Below are positions 8,443 through 17,069 of a DNA stretch of 64,000 nucleotides, piece by piece (within the stretch, counting starts at the first letter, position 1; the number at the start of each line of letters is the position of its first letter). Under the pieces are notes generated by a model. The model did no database searches, was not told where the DNA came from, and saw only the letters and a list, made by a program, of their open reading frames with translations. Position numbers and translations under genes: made by a program. The stretch is from positions 2,666,001-2,730,000 of the forward strand of contig NZ_AP023087.1 in NCBI RefSeq assembly GCF_045862395.1, given 5' to 3'. The DNA comes from Marinicellulosiphila megalodicopiae (GTDB lineage: Bacteria; Pseudomonadota; Gammaproteobacteria; Pseudomonadales; Natronospirillaceae).

Positions 8443-8507
8443 AAAGATAACGGTATAAATAAAGTAGGTATAAAAAGGTATATCGGCATAAAAGATAACG
8501 GTATAAA
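8443..8507. repeat. Short direct repeats in intergenic region
   Basis: The 17-bp sequence AAAGATAACGGTATAAA occurs at 8443-8459 and 8491-8507 (period 48). Further GGTATAAA/GGTATAT cores lie between them at about 8467 and 8478. The 271-bp gap 8307-8577 otherwise shows no gene. The repeats could be binding sites or simple duplication. Confidence 0.6.
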
Positions 8508-8577
8508 AAAGATATCTTAAAAAAATGTACTTTAAGCTTTTCAGAAAACACTTTAAGTTTTAACGTACTATAAATTG

Positions 8578-9135
8578 TTATTTACAGATTTTATTAAACA
8601 ATTTCTCAATTTCATCCACACCCAATTCATTAAGTACATCTTTATTACGCTGTACAATTTTTTCCGCCATATCATCCGTGGTTAATACTTGCTCAACCTG
8701 TTTGACACGCAATAAATGAAATATAGGATAAGGACTTTGATTGGTTTTTAATGTGGCAGGGGTTTCTTGACTGTCTTCGTCTGATTCAAATTCAAAATTA
8801 GGATGAAACGGAGCAATTTGTATATGCTGATCTAATTGAGTGTCTTCTAATTGCTGCTCAAGCACATCCAATAAATCTAAGAAATCATAAAAGCTTTCCA
8901 ACCCTTTTGGCACAACAACTAATGTGGTCGCTAAATCGGTTTCAGATTGCTGAAGTAAATACTCTAGTTGCTCAATGGCAAATTTATGAATGTGCTCGAA
9001 TTTGGTTTCAGGACAAACACTGATTAGGGTTTGTTTTGGAAATACTGCCTTTGCAAAGGGGCAAAGATTGAGCGAGATAATAAATTGGTCAACCCACTTT
9101 TGAATGTGCTGCTCTACTTGGGTTATCTCGCTCAT
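8578..9135 (-). CDS. DUF1415 family protein
   Basis: The 185-residue cytosolic protein matches the DUF1415 pattern: an N-terminal WVDQFIISLNLCPFAK motif with a conserved Cys, VVVPKGLESFYDFLDLLD, and IQIAPFHPNFEFE. The function of the family is unknown. It is 8 nt downstream of hupB on the same strand, so both can be cotranscribed. Confidence 0.85.
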   Translation of the reverse strand: MSEITQVEQHIQKWVDQFIISLNLCPFAKAVFPKQTLISVCPETKFEHIHKFAIEQLEYLLQQSETDLATTLVVVPKGLESFYDFLDLLDVLEQQLEDTQLDQHIQIAPFHPNFEFESDEDSQETPATLKTNQSPYPIFHLLRVKQVEQVLTTDDMAEKIVQRNKDVLNELGVDEIEKLFNKICK

Positions 9136-9143
9136 ATATTGGG

Positions 9144-9419
9144 TTACTTATTAACCGCTTCTTTTAAAGCTTTACCTGGCTTGAATGCCACGTTTTTGCT
9201 TGCAGGAATAGTCAATGACTCACCAGTTTGTGGGTTTTTACCTTGACGCTCAGCACGCGAACGCACTTCGAATGTACCAAAACCGATTAAAGCAACATTG
9301 TCGCCTTTAGATGCAGCATCTGTAATGCAATCTAATAACGCGTTCAATACTTCCCCAGCTTTGTCTTTAGTGATGTCAGCTTTTTCTGCGATAGCAGCGG
9401 TTAATTCAGGTTTACGCAT
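9144..9419 (-). CDS. hupB: DNA-binding protein HU
   Basis: The 91-residue nucleoid protein has the full HU fold: helix-turn-helix N terminus (MRKPELTAAIAEKADITKDKA), GFGTFEVRSRAERQGKNPQTG, and the beta-arm with the Pro that intercalates DNA (IPASKNVAFKPGKALK). It binds DNA as a dimer and bends it. AGAGGATC precedes the ATG. I call it the HupB-type by overall likeness; the assignment to HupA versus HupB is not secure. Confidence 0.92.
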   Translation of the reverse strand: MRKPELTAAIAEKADITKDKAGEVLNALLDCITDAASKGDNVALIGFGTFEVRSRAERQGKNPQTGESLTIPASKNVAFKPGKALKEAVNK

Positions 9420-9795
9420 GATTTAAGATCCTCTTTGTAGTGTGTGTTCGGACAACTTAGCAGAAATACAACGCCTATCGCTGTAATTCCTTACAACTGC
9501 GGCTGTCCTTCGGAAAAACGCCAACACTTTATCAGTTTAATTCAAGAAGGAAAACAACTTTTATAGGTTTTGAGAAATTGCACTTCAAGAATGCCCAATA
9601 TGGTGCAAAAACAGAGAAAAACCCATGAAAAGCGTATGATAGTCAGCTTTAACTGCGGTTTTTAAAATATGTTATTTATAATTTTTTTGCCTCAAGTTTG
9701 ATTCATTTTAAAAAAAACTGACCAAAATTAGTTATATCTTTGAAATTCAAACTGGTTTGGTCAATGATCGACTTTTGCATTAGCAATCTGATAAA
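9420..9795. other. Intergenic region between hupB and the methyltransferase operon
   Basis: This 376-bp divergent region should hold the hupB promoter but I could not fix its boxes. A plus-strand frame 9591-9665 could encode a 24-residue basic peptide ending FNCGF, without a ribosome-binding site. No RNA gene was recognised. Confidence 0.4.
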
Positions 9796-9818
9796 GTAAT
9801 TACTTGATAAGTAATTAC
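9796..9818. promoter_or_regulatory. Perfect palindrome, probable operator
   Basis: GTAATTACTT and AAGTAATTAC form 10-bp arms around GAT. Each arm contains GTAATTAC, itself an 8-bp palindrome. It lies 11 nt before the ATG at 9830, which has no Shine-Dalgarno sequence. It fits a dimeric repressor site or an RNA hairpin controlling the operon that follows. Confidence 0.6.
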
Positions 9819-9829
9819 ACATTTTTATT

Positions 9830-11245
9830 ATGACTATAAACAGCAAACATTCTTTACCTCCTGAACATTTACTTGCCTGCCCCAATTGTTACGCGGGTGT
9901 AAATGAAGGATTAAATATTAACGAACATACATGTGCACACTGCGAATCTTCGTTTTTTCATTTAGATGGGGTGCCTTGTTGGTTTGATTGTGGACAAGAC
10001 CAAAAAATTGTTTGGGAGCATCATTTAGCGGTTACTCAACAAAAAGCTGAACAAAATACTCAAGCCATGCTTCAAGCAACCCAAAGCCCTTTTACTTTAA
10101 AAAGTAGTGACACTCGCATAAAAAATATGCAAAAAGCCAGTGAACAAAGTGCAAACGCGGTCAGTAAAATTTTACAAGACTCTGGTTTAACCCCAAAAAT
10201 GCACGATATGCTACCACCAGAGGATGCCGGATTATTCGCCAATTACTTTGAATTAATGCACCGCGATTGGGGTTGGCATAATAACACTTCTGAAAAATTT
10301 GAAGATGAGAATATCAAACAGTTTGAACTACTTAAAAGCATCACCCAAAACACATTTAAAGATTCTAAAATTGGTCATGTATTAGTCATAGGTGGTGGCG
10401 CTGGTCGATTAGCCTATGAGTTTCATCAATTTTTTAATCCACAAAGTACAACTGTTCTAGATATTAACCCTTTACTTGTTCAATCTGCCCATCAAGTCAT
10501 TCATAATCATAAAGAAATTCAACTTGATGAAGTGCGTAAATATCCTCAAACAGAAGTGGATCCAAGTTTTTCAAGAACATTAAAATTACCCGCTGAGCAT
10601 AAAGCCTGTGAGAATTTATTTTTTATGGTAGCCGATGCTTATAATGCTCCATTTAAACAACAACAATTTGATTTAATCATCACTCCTTGGTTTGTGGATG
10701 TCGTTGGCGTTGATATTAAAAAGACAATGGGTGTCATTCATAGTTTATTAAAACCTGATGCTCATTGGATTAACTTTGGACCTTTATTGTATTTAGATTC
10801 TATGGAATTTAATTATAAGTATCACCAAAAAGAAATTTTAGAATTATTAAATTGCCTTGATATGAATCTTATTGATCAAAAATCTGAAGTGATGCCCTAC
10901 TCACTTTCCCCTGATGATCAACGCCAACGTCTTGAACAAATCTGGTGTTTTAGTGCACAAATTTCCAATCAAAGCTTTGAAACATTAAGCAATCAAACGT
11001 TTAAAAATGCAAAGGATGTGGATTTACCAAAATGGGCATTATTTACCCATTTACCCATTCCAGCTTACAACATGGCTCAACAATCACACCCTGTTTTGCA
11101 ATCCATCGTGGAACAAATTGACGGACAAACCAGCGCAGATGAGGTGGCGTTAATGCTTGAAGGGAAATTACCTAATCACTTAAACCCAAGTGAAGTGGTA
11201 TGCACATTAATTTTGGATAATATTCTCAATGCTGAAAATCAATAA
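9830..11245 (+). CDS. Zinc-ribbon N2227 (carnosine N-methyltransferase-like) protein
   Basis: The 471-residue protein starts with a zinc ribbon (C17-x2-C20, C35-x2-C38). The middle part is a SAM methyltransferase of the N2227 family. RDWGWHN around 145-151, the SAM loop HVLVIGGGAGRLAYEF (183-198), VVLD-type acidic strand end at D211, ITPWFVDVV (284-292) and WINFGPLLY (313-321) are the diagnostic features. Eukaryotic members methylate the imidazole of carnosine; the bacterial substrate is unknown. The last ~60 residues look like a small winged-helix or PqqD-like domain. No Shine-Dalgarno is visible. Its end overlaps the ABC ATPase gene by 17 nt, which opens a four-gene operon. Confidence 0.75.
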   Translation: MTINSKHSLPPEHLLACPNCYAGVNEGLNINEHTCAHCESSFFHLDGVPCWFDCGQDQKIVWEHHLAVTQQKAEQNTQAMLQATQSPFTLKSSDTRIKNMQKASEQSANAVSKILQDSGLTPKMHDMLPPEDAGLFANYFELMHRDWGWHNNTSEKFEDENIKQFELLKSITQNTFKDSKIGHVLVIGGGAGRLAYEFHQFFNPQSTTVLDINPLLVQSAHQVIHNHKEIQLDEVRKYPQTEVDPSFSRTLKLPAEHKACENLFFMVADAYNAPFKQQQFDLIITPWFVDVVGVDIKKTMGVIHSLLKPDAHWINFGPLLYLDSMEFNYKYHQKEILELLNCLDMNLIDQKSEVMPYSLSPDDQRQRLEQIWCFSAQISNQSFETLSNQTFKNAKDVDLPKWALFTHLPIPAYNMAQQSHPVLQSIVEQIDGQTSADEVALMLEGKLPNHLNPSEVVCTLILDNILNAENQ

Positions 11246-11990
11246 TTTAAGTAAAACATTTAAATTAAATACTAAGCAAAAAAAGCAGCTTAGTAAGGAT
11301 TATGTTTATGCCATTAACAATATTAATTTAGCATTAAGTGGCAATCAAATAGTTGCGATGATTGGCTCAAATGGCGCTGGAAAATCGACATTAATGCGTC
11401 TATTGACAGGTACATTACTTCCCTCTAATGGCGAAATTTTAATAGATGGCATCAATATTTTTGAAGACTTAAACCAAGCTAGAGCGCTCATTGGTTTAGT
11501 GTCGGATAACACACAGCTATACCACCGATTAACAGTACGAGAAAATCTGACATTTTTTGCTAAGTTATACAACATGAAAAACAGCCAAATTAAATCCAGA
11601 ATTGATCAGTTAAGTCAGACCATGAAATTTAATGACTTTTTAGATAAACGTTTAAGTGATTGCTCAACAGGCATGAAACAAAAAGCTAATATCGCACGCG
11701 CTTTAATTCATCAACCTAAATTATTAATTCTAGATGAACCCACTTCGGGTTTAGATTTAATGTCTGCTCAAACTGCTTTAAAAATAATAGAACAACAAAA
11801 AAATGAAAACTGTTTAGTGATTTTTTCCACTCATCATTTACACGAAGTTGAAATGTTAGCCGACCACATTATTGCCATCGAACAAGGCCACTGTGTATTT
11901 AGCGGCAATCAACAAGACTTCATTTCTCATCATCAAGGCGATACTTTGTATCAAGCGGCGCTTAATTGCGCTCAACAAGTTATCTTGTAA
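11229..11990 (+). CDS. ABC transporter ATP-binding protein (NatA type)
   Basis: The 253-residue ATPase has Walker A GSNGAGKST near residue 50, Q-loop region, signature CSTGMKQKANIARAL (variant of LSGGQ), Walker B LLILDEPTSGLD and the H-switch STHHLHEVE. It resembles DrrA/NatA-type export ATPases. It overlaps the methyltransferase gene and precedes the permease by 9 nt. Together they should form an ABC-2 exporter in the inner membrane; the cargo is not known. Confidence 0.9.
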   Translation: MLKINNLSKTFKLNTKQKKQLSKDYVYAINNINLALSGNQIVAMIGSNGAGKSTLMRLLTGTLLPSNGEILIDGINIFEDLNQARALIGLVSDNTQLYHRLTVRENLTFFAKLYNMKNSQIKSRIDQLSQTMKFNDFLDKRLSDCSTGMKQKANIARALIHQPKLLILDEPTSGLDLMSAQTALKIIEQQKNENCLVIFSTHHLHEVEMLADHIIAIEQGHCVFSGNQQDFISHHQGDTLYQAALNCAQQVIL

Positions 11991-11999
11991 GGAAACACT

Positions 12000-13157
12000 A
12001 TGTGGATTCAGTTTAAAAAAGAAATGCTTGAATTATTTCGTGATAAAAAAAACTTACTGCTAACCATTATAATTCCAATCGTGTTTATGCCATTACTTAT
12101 GGTTGCATCCATTTTTTTAGGTACACATGTTGCAAAAAATGAATTGGAAAAAACCAAATATTATATGTTGAGCGAAGAAATACCATTATTTTTTAAAGAA
12201 CATTTAAACCAAATGAATAACTTTGAATTATTAGATTTCAACGAAGACTATCCAAACCTAATCAAACAAAAAAAGTTAAGTTTTGCTTTAAGCTTTAAAA
12301 AAAATGAATTTGAAATTTTTTATAATGCTTCGGACTTAATATCCGATAGCACACAATCAGTGCAACGTATCATCAATCAGCTTAACCAACTTCATACGCA
12401 AAACACCCTCAAAGAATTAGGTTTAAACGATCAACAACAAGCTGATTTATTAAATCAATATTCCTTAATCCAAACCAATCTTGCATCAAAAGAACAAATA
12501 TCAACTAAAGCCATTGGTGGTGTTTTACCTTTTTTAGCAATTGTGATTATGTGCATCAGTGCAGTAGCAACGTCTTGTGATATTTGTGCTGGTGAAAAAG
12601 AAAGACAAACGATGGAAACATTATTACTTTCACCCAATGGTTTATTAAATATGCTATTAGGTAAATGGATTTCCATTACTGTATTTTCATTAATATCAGG
12701 ATTTTTAATGTTGTTAAGTTTTTCAGTAGGGGTAATAATCGTTAAATCATTTTTAAATATTGAGGAAATTAAACAATTTTTTACGATCATGACAGTTAGA
12801 AATATCATCATGACCATGATTATATTAATTCCAGCATCAGGTATTATTTCAGCATTATTGCTTACCACCAGTTCCTTAGCCAGTAGTTTTAAAGAAGCAC
12901 AAAGTTATGGATCAATGGCATTGATGTTAATACTTGCCCCACAGGGTATTGCTATTTCTGGGTTGTTAGAAATTAACAATCAATCTCAATTTTACCCACT
13001 AATCAATTTAAGCCTTTGGTTGCAAAGCTTTTTTAATCAATCGCCTAATTATATGTATTTATTGCCTATTTTATTGATCAATTTATTTTTAATCGGCGTA
13101 TTAATAGTGATTGCATTTTCTTTATATAAAAACGAAAGGATCATTTTTAGCCAATGA
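12000..13157 (+). CDS. ABC-2 type permease (NatB type)
   Basis: The 385-residue protein has the NatB architecture: an N-terminal membrane helix (about 20-42), a long periplasmic loop to about 170, then five more helices, with CAGEKERQTMETLLLSP in the cytoplasmic coupling region, a hallmark of NatB-like ABC-2 permeases. It should pair with the ATPase encoded 9 nt upstream. Its stop overlaps the GH20 start (ATGA). Confidence 0.88.
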   Translation: MWIQFKKEMLELFRDKKNLLLTIIIPIVFMPLLMVASIFLGTHVAKNELEKTKYYMLSEEIPLFFKEHLNQMNNFELLDFNEDYPNLIKQKKLSFALSFKKNEFEIFYNASDLISDSTQSVQRIINQLNQLHTQNTLKELGLNDQQQADLLNQYSLIQTNLASKEQISTKAIGGVLPFLAIVIMCISAVATSCDICAGEKERQTMETLLLSPNGLLNMLLGKWISITVFSLISGFLMLLSFSVGVIIVKSFLNIEEIKQFFTIMTVRNIIMTMIILIPASGIISALLLTTSSLASSFKEAQSYGSMALMLILAPQGIAISGLLEINNQSQFYPLINLSLWLQSFFNQSPNYMYLLPILLINLFLIGVLIVIAFSLYKNERIIFSQ

Positions 13158-14632
13158 AAATTTTTATCAGTTTATTCATTATTTTGTTTACATCCAACCT
13201 TTTAGCAAAAACGACTTTAAATATTTTGCCTAAACCTCAAGTATCAAACGTAGATATAAATACAAAAATAGACATTAACTCGATTCAACAATGGGTTTTA
13301 TTCTCAAAATCCTTCCCTCAAATAGCTCAGCATTTTAATGATTTTTTTCAACAAGAAAATTTAACATTAGTGGATGCAAAAAACAGTAATATTCAACTCA
13401 AACAACAAATCATAGTCCTGTTAAAAAATAATAAACTACTTGATGAAGAGTATCTAATTCACATCGATCAAGATATTGTTATTGAAGCGGCAACACAAAA
13501 AGGTGCGTATTACGCATTACAAAGTTTCAAACAACTATTAATGAACGATCAATTATATAAATTGGAGATACAAGATTTTCCAACACAATCCTGGCGCGGC
13601 AATATGATTGATGTGGCTCGTCATTTTCGATCCAAAGAATATATCAAACGCCATATAGAATTAATGGGGCACTATAAACTGAATCGATTGCATTTACATT
13701 TAAGTGACGATCAAGGTTTTCGTATTGAAATCAAAGCTTTTTCAAAACTTACTGATATTTCAGGTAACACATCGGTATATAACGATCCTGCTGGGTTTTA
13801 TTCTCAAGCAGATATCTTAGAGTTAGTAAGTTTTGCAAATTCACATCACGTTATGATTATTCCTGAAATTGATCTTCCAGCCCACACCAGATCCATCACT
13901 CACGCATATCCAAACCTTGCTTGTTTAAACGACGACACGCAAAAATATTCAGGTACTCATGTATTAAAAACCAAACTATGTTTACAAAAAATGGATCAAG
14001 TACTTCCTTTTTTACTAACTATTTTTGATGAAATCATGCCTTTATTTGATTCTAAATTTGTGCATATTGGTGCAGATGAAGTGGTACTTACTAAGGGGCT
14101 AGAAGCAGAAGAAACCATGCTTTTACACAATCTTTATCAAACGCTTATTACTCATATCAATCAAAATAATAAAACGGTAATTGCTTGGGAAGAAATTTTA
14201 AATTTTAATTTAAAAGGTGATTTCATTGCTCAATTATGGAGCGGAAAGTCAGAATTTTTAACACAGGCTAGACACTCAAAAACTCCTATTATTCTATCAC
14301 TGTGCAAACACGCATATTTTGATCACGGTTATTATAATGGACACCCTAAAATGGCAACTTGGTGTAACAAAGACGGGGTAACATTACAAAATGCATTTGA
14401 AATGCCCTTTTACAGTGATTTAAATATCCTAGGACTAGAGTCAGCATTATGGGGCGAATTAGTGCGCACTGATCAACGTGCAGATTTAAGGTTATGGCCT
14501 AGATTATTTGCCACAGCGGAATCAAGCTGGACGGATTCAACTAAATTAGAGTTTAATGATTTTAAAAACAGAGTTAATCTTCAGCTTCCATTTTTAAAGA
14601 CAATGAATGTCGATTATTTTTCCGACTATTAA
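13154..14632 (+). CDS. Family GH20 beta-N-acetylhexosaminidase
   Basis: The 492-residue protein has a signal peptide cleaved near LLAKTT, a GH20b-like alpha/beta N-terminal domain, and a GH20 barrel from about 145. Visible are WRGNMIDVARHF, LHLHLSDDQGFR, HIGADEV with the catalytic Asp308-Glu309 pair, and WEE. It should remove terminal GlcNAc or GalNAc in the periplasm by substrate-assisted catalysis. Coupled to the ABC-2 permease by a 4-nt overlap, it is the last gene of the operon; the tie to a methyltransferase and exporter is unusual. Confidence 0.9.
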   Translation: MKIFISLFIILFTSNLLAKTTLNILPKPQVSNVDINTKIDINSIQQWVLFSKSFPQIAQHFNDFFQQENLTLVDAKNSNIQLKQQIIVLLKNNKLLDEEYLIHIDQDIVIEAATQKGAYYALQSFKQLLMNDQLYKLEIQDFPTQSWRGNMIDVARHFRSKEYIKRHIELMGHYKLNRLHLHLSDDQGFRIEIKAFSKLTDISGNTSVYNDPAGFYSQADILELVSFANSHHVMIIPEIDLPAHTRSITHAYPNLACLNDDTQKYSGTHVLKTKLCLQKMDQVLPFLLTIFDEIMPLFDSKFVHIGADEVVLTKGLEAEETMLLHNLYQTLITHINQNNKTVIAWEEILNFNLKGDFIAQLWSGKSEFLTQARHSKTPIILSLCKHAYFDHGYYNGHPKMATWCNKDGVTLQNAFEMPFYSDLNILGLESALWGELVRTDQRADLRLWPRLFATAESSWTDSTKLEFNDFKNRVNLQLPFLKTMNVDYFSDY

Positions 14633-14724
14633 TACTCATAATTAGTTACCACTTTTTTAATTTAGACTCACATTAGTCAGGTAATATTTGTTAAAATGGC
14701 GTTTTTTATAACTGAAGCTATCCA

Positions 14725-15288
14725 ATGTCATACGAATTACAAGTATTAAAACGCGCTCAAAATACCTGCGAGCTTTGTAAATCCACTACAAAAGTCAGCT
14801 CTTACTTAGTAAGTGGCAAACTTGAAGACACCCCATACGCAATCTGCGTCTGTGACACATGCCTAAACCAAATTGAATCCGGTGAATTTGATGAACATCA
14901 CTGGCGCTGTTTAGGTGACAGTATGTGGCACCCTGAAATTGCTGTTCAAGTATTGTCCTACCGTGTTTTATCATTACTTAAAAAACACGACTGGGCGAAT
15001 GATTTATTAGAAATGATGTACCTTGATGACGATAACATTGAATGGGCAAAAAGCGGATTACCTGAAGAAGATAACCGCGAACCCACTCGAGACAGCAATG
15101 GAACACAGTTATTTGCAGGTGATAACGTAACAGTAATTAAAGATCTAAAAGTAAAAGGCTCAAGCATGGTTGCCAAACAAGGCACTGCGGTTCGTGGTAT
15201 TTCCTTAACGGATAATCCAGAACACATTGAAGGTCGTGTGGATGGAACAAGAATTGTGCTATTGAGTTGTTACTTGAAAAAGATGTAA
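14725..15288 (+). CDS. yjdM: PhnA/YjdM-family zinc-ribbon protein
   Basis: The 187-residue cytosolic protein has a zinc-ribbon N-terminal region (CELC near 14-17 and CDTC near 49-52), a middle helical part with WHPEIAVQVLSYRVL, and the C-terminal PhnA beta domain (DSNGTQLFAGDNVTVIKDLK; KQGTAVRGI; DGTRIVLLSCYLKK). Despite the name PhnA, the family is not a phosphonoacetate hydrolase; its role is unknown. It is monocistronic by context. Confidence 0.88.
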   Translation: MSYELQVLKRAQNTCELCKSTTKVSSYLVSGKLEDTPYAICVCDTCLNQIESGEFDEHHWRCLGDSMWHPEIAVQVLSYRVLSLLKKHDWANDLLEMMYLDDDNIEWAKSGLPEEDNREPTRDSNGTQLFAGDNVTVIKDLKVKGSSMVAKQGTAVRGISLTDNPEHIEGRVDGTRIVLLSCYLKKM

Positions 15289-15304
15289 TGATTGAATAGT
15301 TACA

Positions 15305-15341
15305 TTTGTTTTTAGGTTGAAGGACTCAACCTAAAAACAAA
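15305..15341. terminator. Long hairpin between yjdM and pgsA
   Basis: A perfect 16-bp inverted repeat (TTTGTTTTTAGGTTGA and TCAACCTAAAAACAAA) around AGGAC sits between the convergent genes. It lacks a following T-run on the plus strand because the T-rich part is in the left arm, but the A/T-rich stem base may still serve as a convergent terminator. Confidence 0.6.
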
Positions 15342-15350
15342 AATTAAAGC

Positions 15351-15905
15351 TTAAGCTTCACCCTTTAAAATTGGCCACGCTGCTTTTAAATAAATCATCA
15401 TCGACCAAAGCGTTAAAATAGTAGCAATCATTAATATATAAAATGAATACTGAGCGAACACACTGCCCGCTTCAAAAAACAACAACAATGCAATAGCGGT
15501 CATTTGAAAGGTTGTTTTCACTTTACCAATAGTCGCAACGGCTACATTTGCACGTTTTCCTAGTGATGCCATCCATTCACGCAACGCACTGATTGTTATT
15601 TCACGAGAAATAATTACAAATGCAGGGATTGTCATCCAAAAAAGATTTTGGTAGTCATGAACCAATAATATTAAAGTGACCGCCACTATTAATTTGTCAG
15701 CAACCGGATCTAAAAATGCCCCAAATGGTGAGGTTTGATCCCATTTACGAGCTAAATATCCGTCCACCCAATCCGTTGCAGCTGCAATCACAAACAATAA
15801 TGCAGCAATCTCACGCCCGTAAACTAAAGGCGATATAAACAAGCCTGCGATCAAAGGAATTAACAGCACACGGCTGATGGTTATAATATTTGGTATATTC
15901 CACAT
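15351..15905 (-). CDS. pgsA: CDP-diacylglycerol-glycerol-3-phosphate 3-phosphatidyltransferase
   Basis: PgsA makes phosphatidylglycerol phosphate at the inner membrane. The 184-residue protein has four to six membrane helices and the CDP-alcohol phosphotransferase signature D-G-x2-A-R-x8-G-x3-D-x3-D, read here as DWVDGYLARKWDQTSPFGAF followed by LDPVADK. uvrC, a common upstream neighbour, is not here; the gene has its own 114-bp upstream region with a repeated GGTCACTTTT at about 15989 and 16004. Confidence 0.95.
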   Translation of the reverse strand: MWNIPNIITISRVLLIPLIAGLFISPLVYGREIAALLFVIAAATDWVDGYLARKWDQTSPFGAFLDPVADKLIVAVTLILLVHDYQNLFWMTIPAFVIISREITISALREWMASLGKRANVAVATIGKVKTTFQMTAIALLLFFEAGSVFAQYSFYILMIATILTLWSMMIYLKAAWPILKGEA

Positions 15906-16019
15906 AACTATTCACAACAATAAAAAGCGACTATTGTACGGATTAATGATTCAACAATAAAGATAAGCAATGTACTGTTTTTATTTTTGGTCACTTTTAT
16001 TTCAGGTCACTTTTGATTA

Positions 16020-17069
16020 TCAACGCAATTTTCTTTGGAGGTAAAATCCTAATGCCAAAATAATCAGCAATGGCACAATTCCCACCCAAATTGGAGAAAA
16101 TGAAAAATTAATCACTAAAGGCGACATTAGATTTTGTAATAACTTTAATGTCACCCCCACCAATAGCCCAACAAATATTCGAGCGCCAATTGCAGTTTTG
16201 CGGGTGGAGCCAAAAACAAAAATACTGCACACCCAAACCAATGCCAATGTGATGATTGGCATAAAAAACTTTGTATAAAAAGCAACGGCAAACCGAGCAT
16301 TATTAATTTGCACTGTCTGCCCATATAGCATTAATTTGTATAATTCATGCATACTTAAAAGATTTTCGCGTAATTGATTGGCCTGTAAAATTTCGGGATC
16401 AAATGAATAATTAGGCTGAATTTGATTATTGGATTGTATCCAGTTTTGTTGATCGAATTGCCATGTGACACTTTGAGCTTGTGACTGCCAATTATTTTGA
16501 TATTCAAGTTGATCAAATTTCTGAGTTTGAACTAATTTATTACCAAAAAATTCAAAGCTTTGAACATTAAAAATATCAGACCGATCCACTGATCCAATGT
16601 AGATAAATTGACCCTCTTCTTTTTTCCACTCCCCATATCGAGATGAGCCACCTTGAGAAGCAGCACTTTGTTTTAATACGTCAGCATGATGAGATAATTT
16701 AGGTGTCACCCATTCGTTAATCATAACAACTAAAGTTAATAGTAACCCCACTGTCATAAATACAGGGCGCACAATTGTCACAATTGACATACCAGCTGCT
16801 CGTAAAATGGTTAATTCATTTTGGTTAGATAAATTACCTAAAGAAAACAAGCAGCCAATCATAATAATAAATGGCATGTATTCGTAAGTAATTTCAGGTG
16901 TAGTCAATAATATATAATTGAACGCTTCTTTAAATTGATAATTTCCTGCTAATTCATAATTCACCTCCTCAAGAAAACGAAGTAAAAAGAAAAATGAAGT
17001 CATAAATAAAAACACAAGCATCATGGCTAAAAACACTTGTTTGGTTAAATAACGCGATAAAATATTCAT
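16020..17069 (-). CDS. lptG: LPS export system permease LptG
   Basis: LptG with LptF forms the membrane part of the LptB2FGC lipopolysaccharide extractor. The 349-residue protein has the YjgP/YjgQ layout: two N-terminal membrane helices with a LLTTPEITYEYMPFIIMIG-like coupling stretch, a periplasmic beta-jellyroll from about 135 to 240, and C-terminal helices with GSTRKTAIGARIFVGL. Its ATG overlaps the lptF stop by 4 nt (ATGA), the standard lptFG coupling. Confidence 0.94.
   Translation of the reverse strand: MNILSRYLTKQVFLAMMLVFLFMTSFFFLLRFLEEVNYELAGNYQFKEAFNYILLTTPEITYEYMPFIIMIGCLFSLGNLSNQNELTILRAAGMSIVTIVRPVFMTVGLLLTLVVMINEWVTPKLSHHADVLKQSAASQGGSSRYGEWKKEEGQFIYIGSVDRSDIFNVQSFEFFGNKLVQTQKFDQLEYQNNWQSQAQSVTWQFDQQNWIQSNNQIQPNYSFDPEILQANQLRENLLSMHELYKLMLYGQTVQINNARFAVAFYTKFFMPIITLALVWVCSIFVFGSTRKTAIGARIFVGLLVGVTLKLLQNLMSPLVINFSFSPIWVGIVPLLIILALGFYLQRKLR

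Noticed and set aside
9591..9665. A 24-residue basic peptide frame (ending FNCGF) upstream of the methyltransferase operon, possible precursor peptide
   Set aside because: No ribosome-binding site, no leader/core pattern and 164 bp away from the operon start. Chance open frames of this size are common in AT-rich gaps.
9703..9885. A 60-residue minus-strand frame crossing the start of the methyltransferase gene
   Set aside because: It overlaps the N-terminal coding part of the zinc-ribbon protein, has low-complexity composition and no ribosome site.
15305..15341. Long inverted repeat as a transposon end
   Set aside because: A single hairpin between convergent genes with no matching end or coding part nearby; terminator-like role is simpler.
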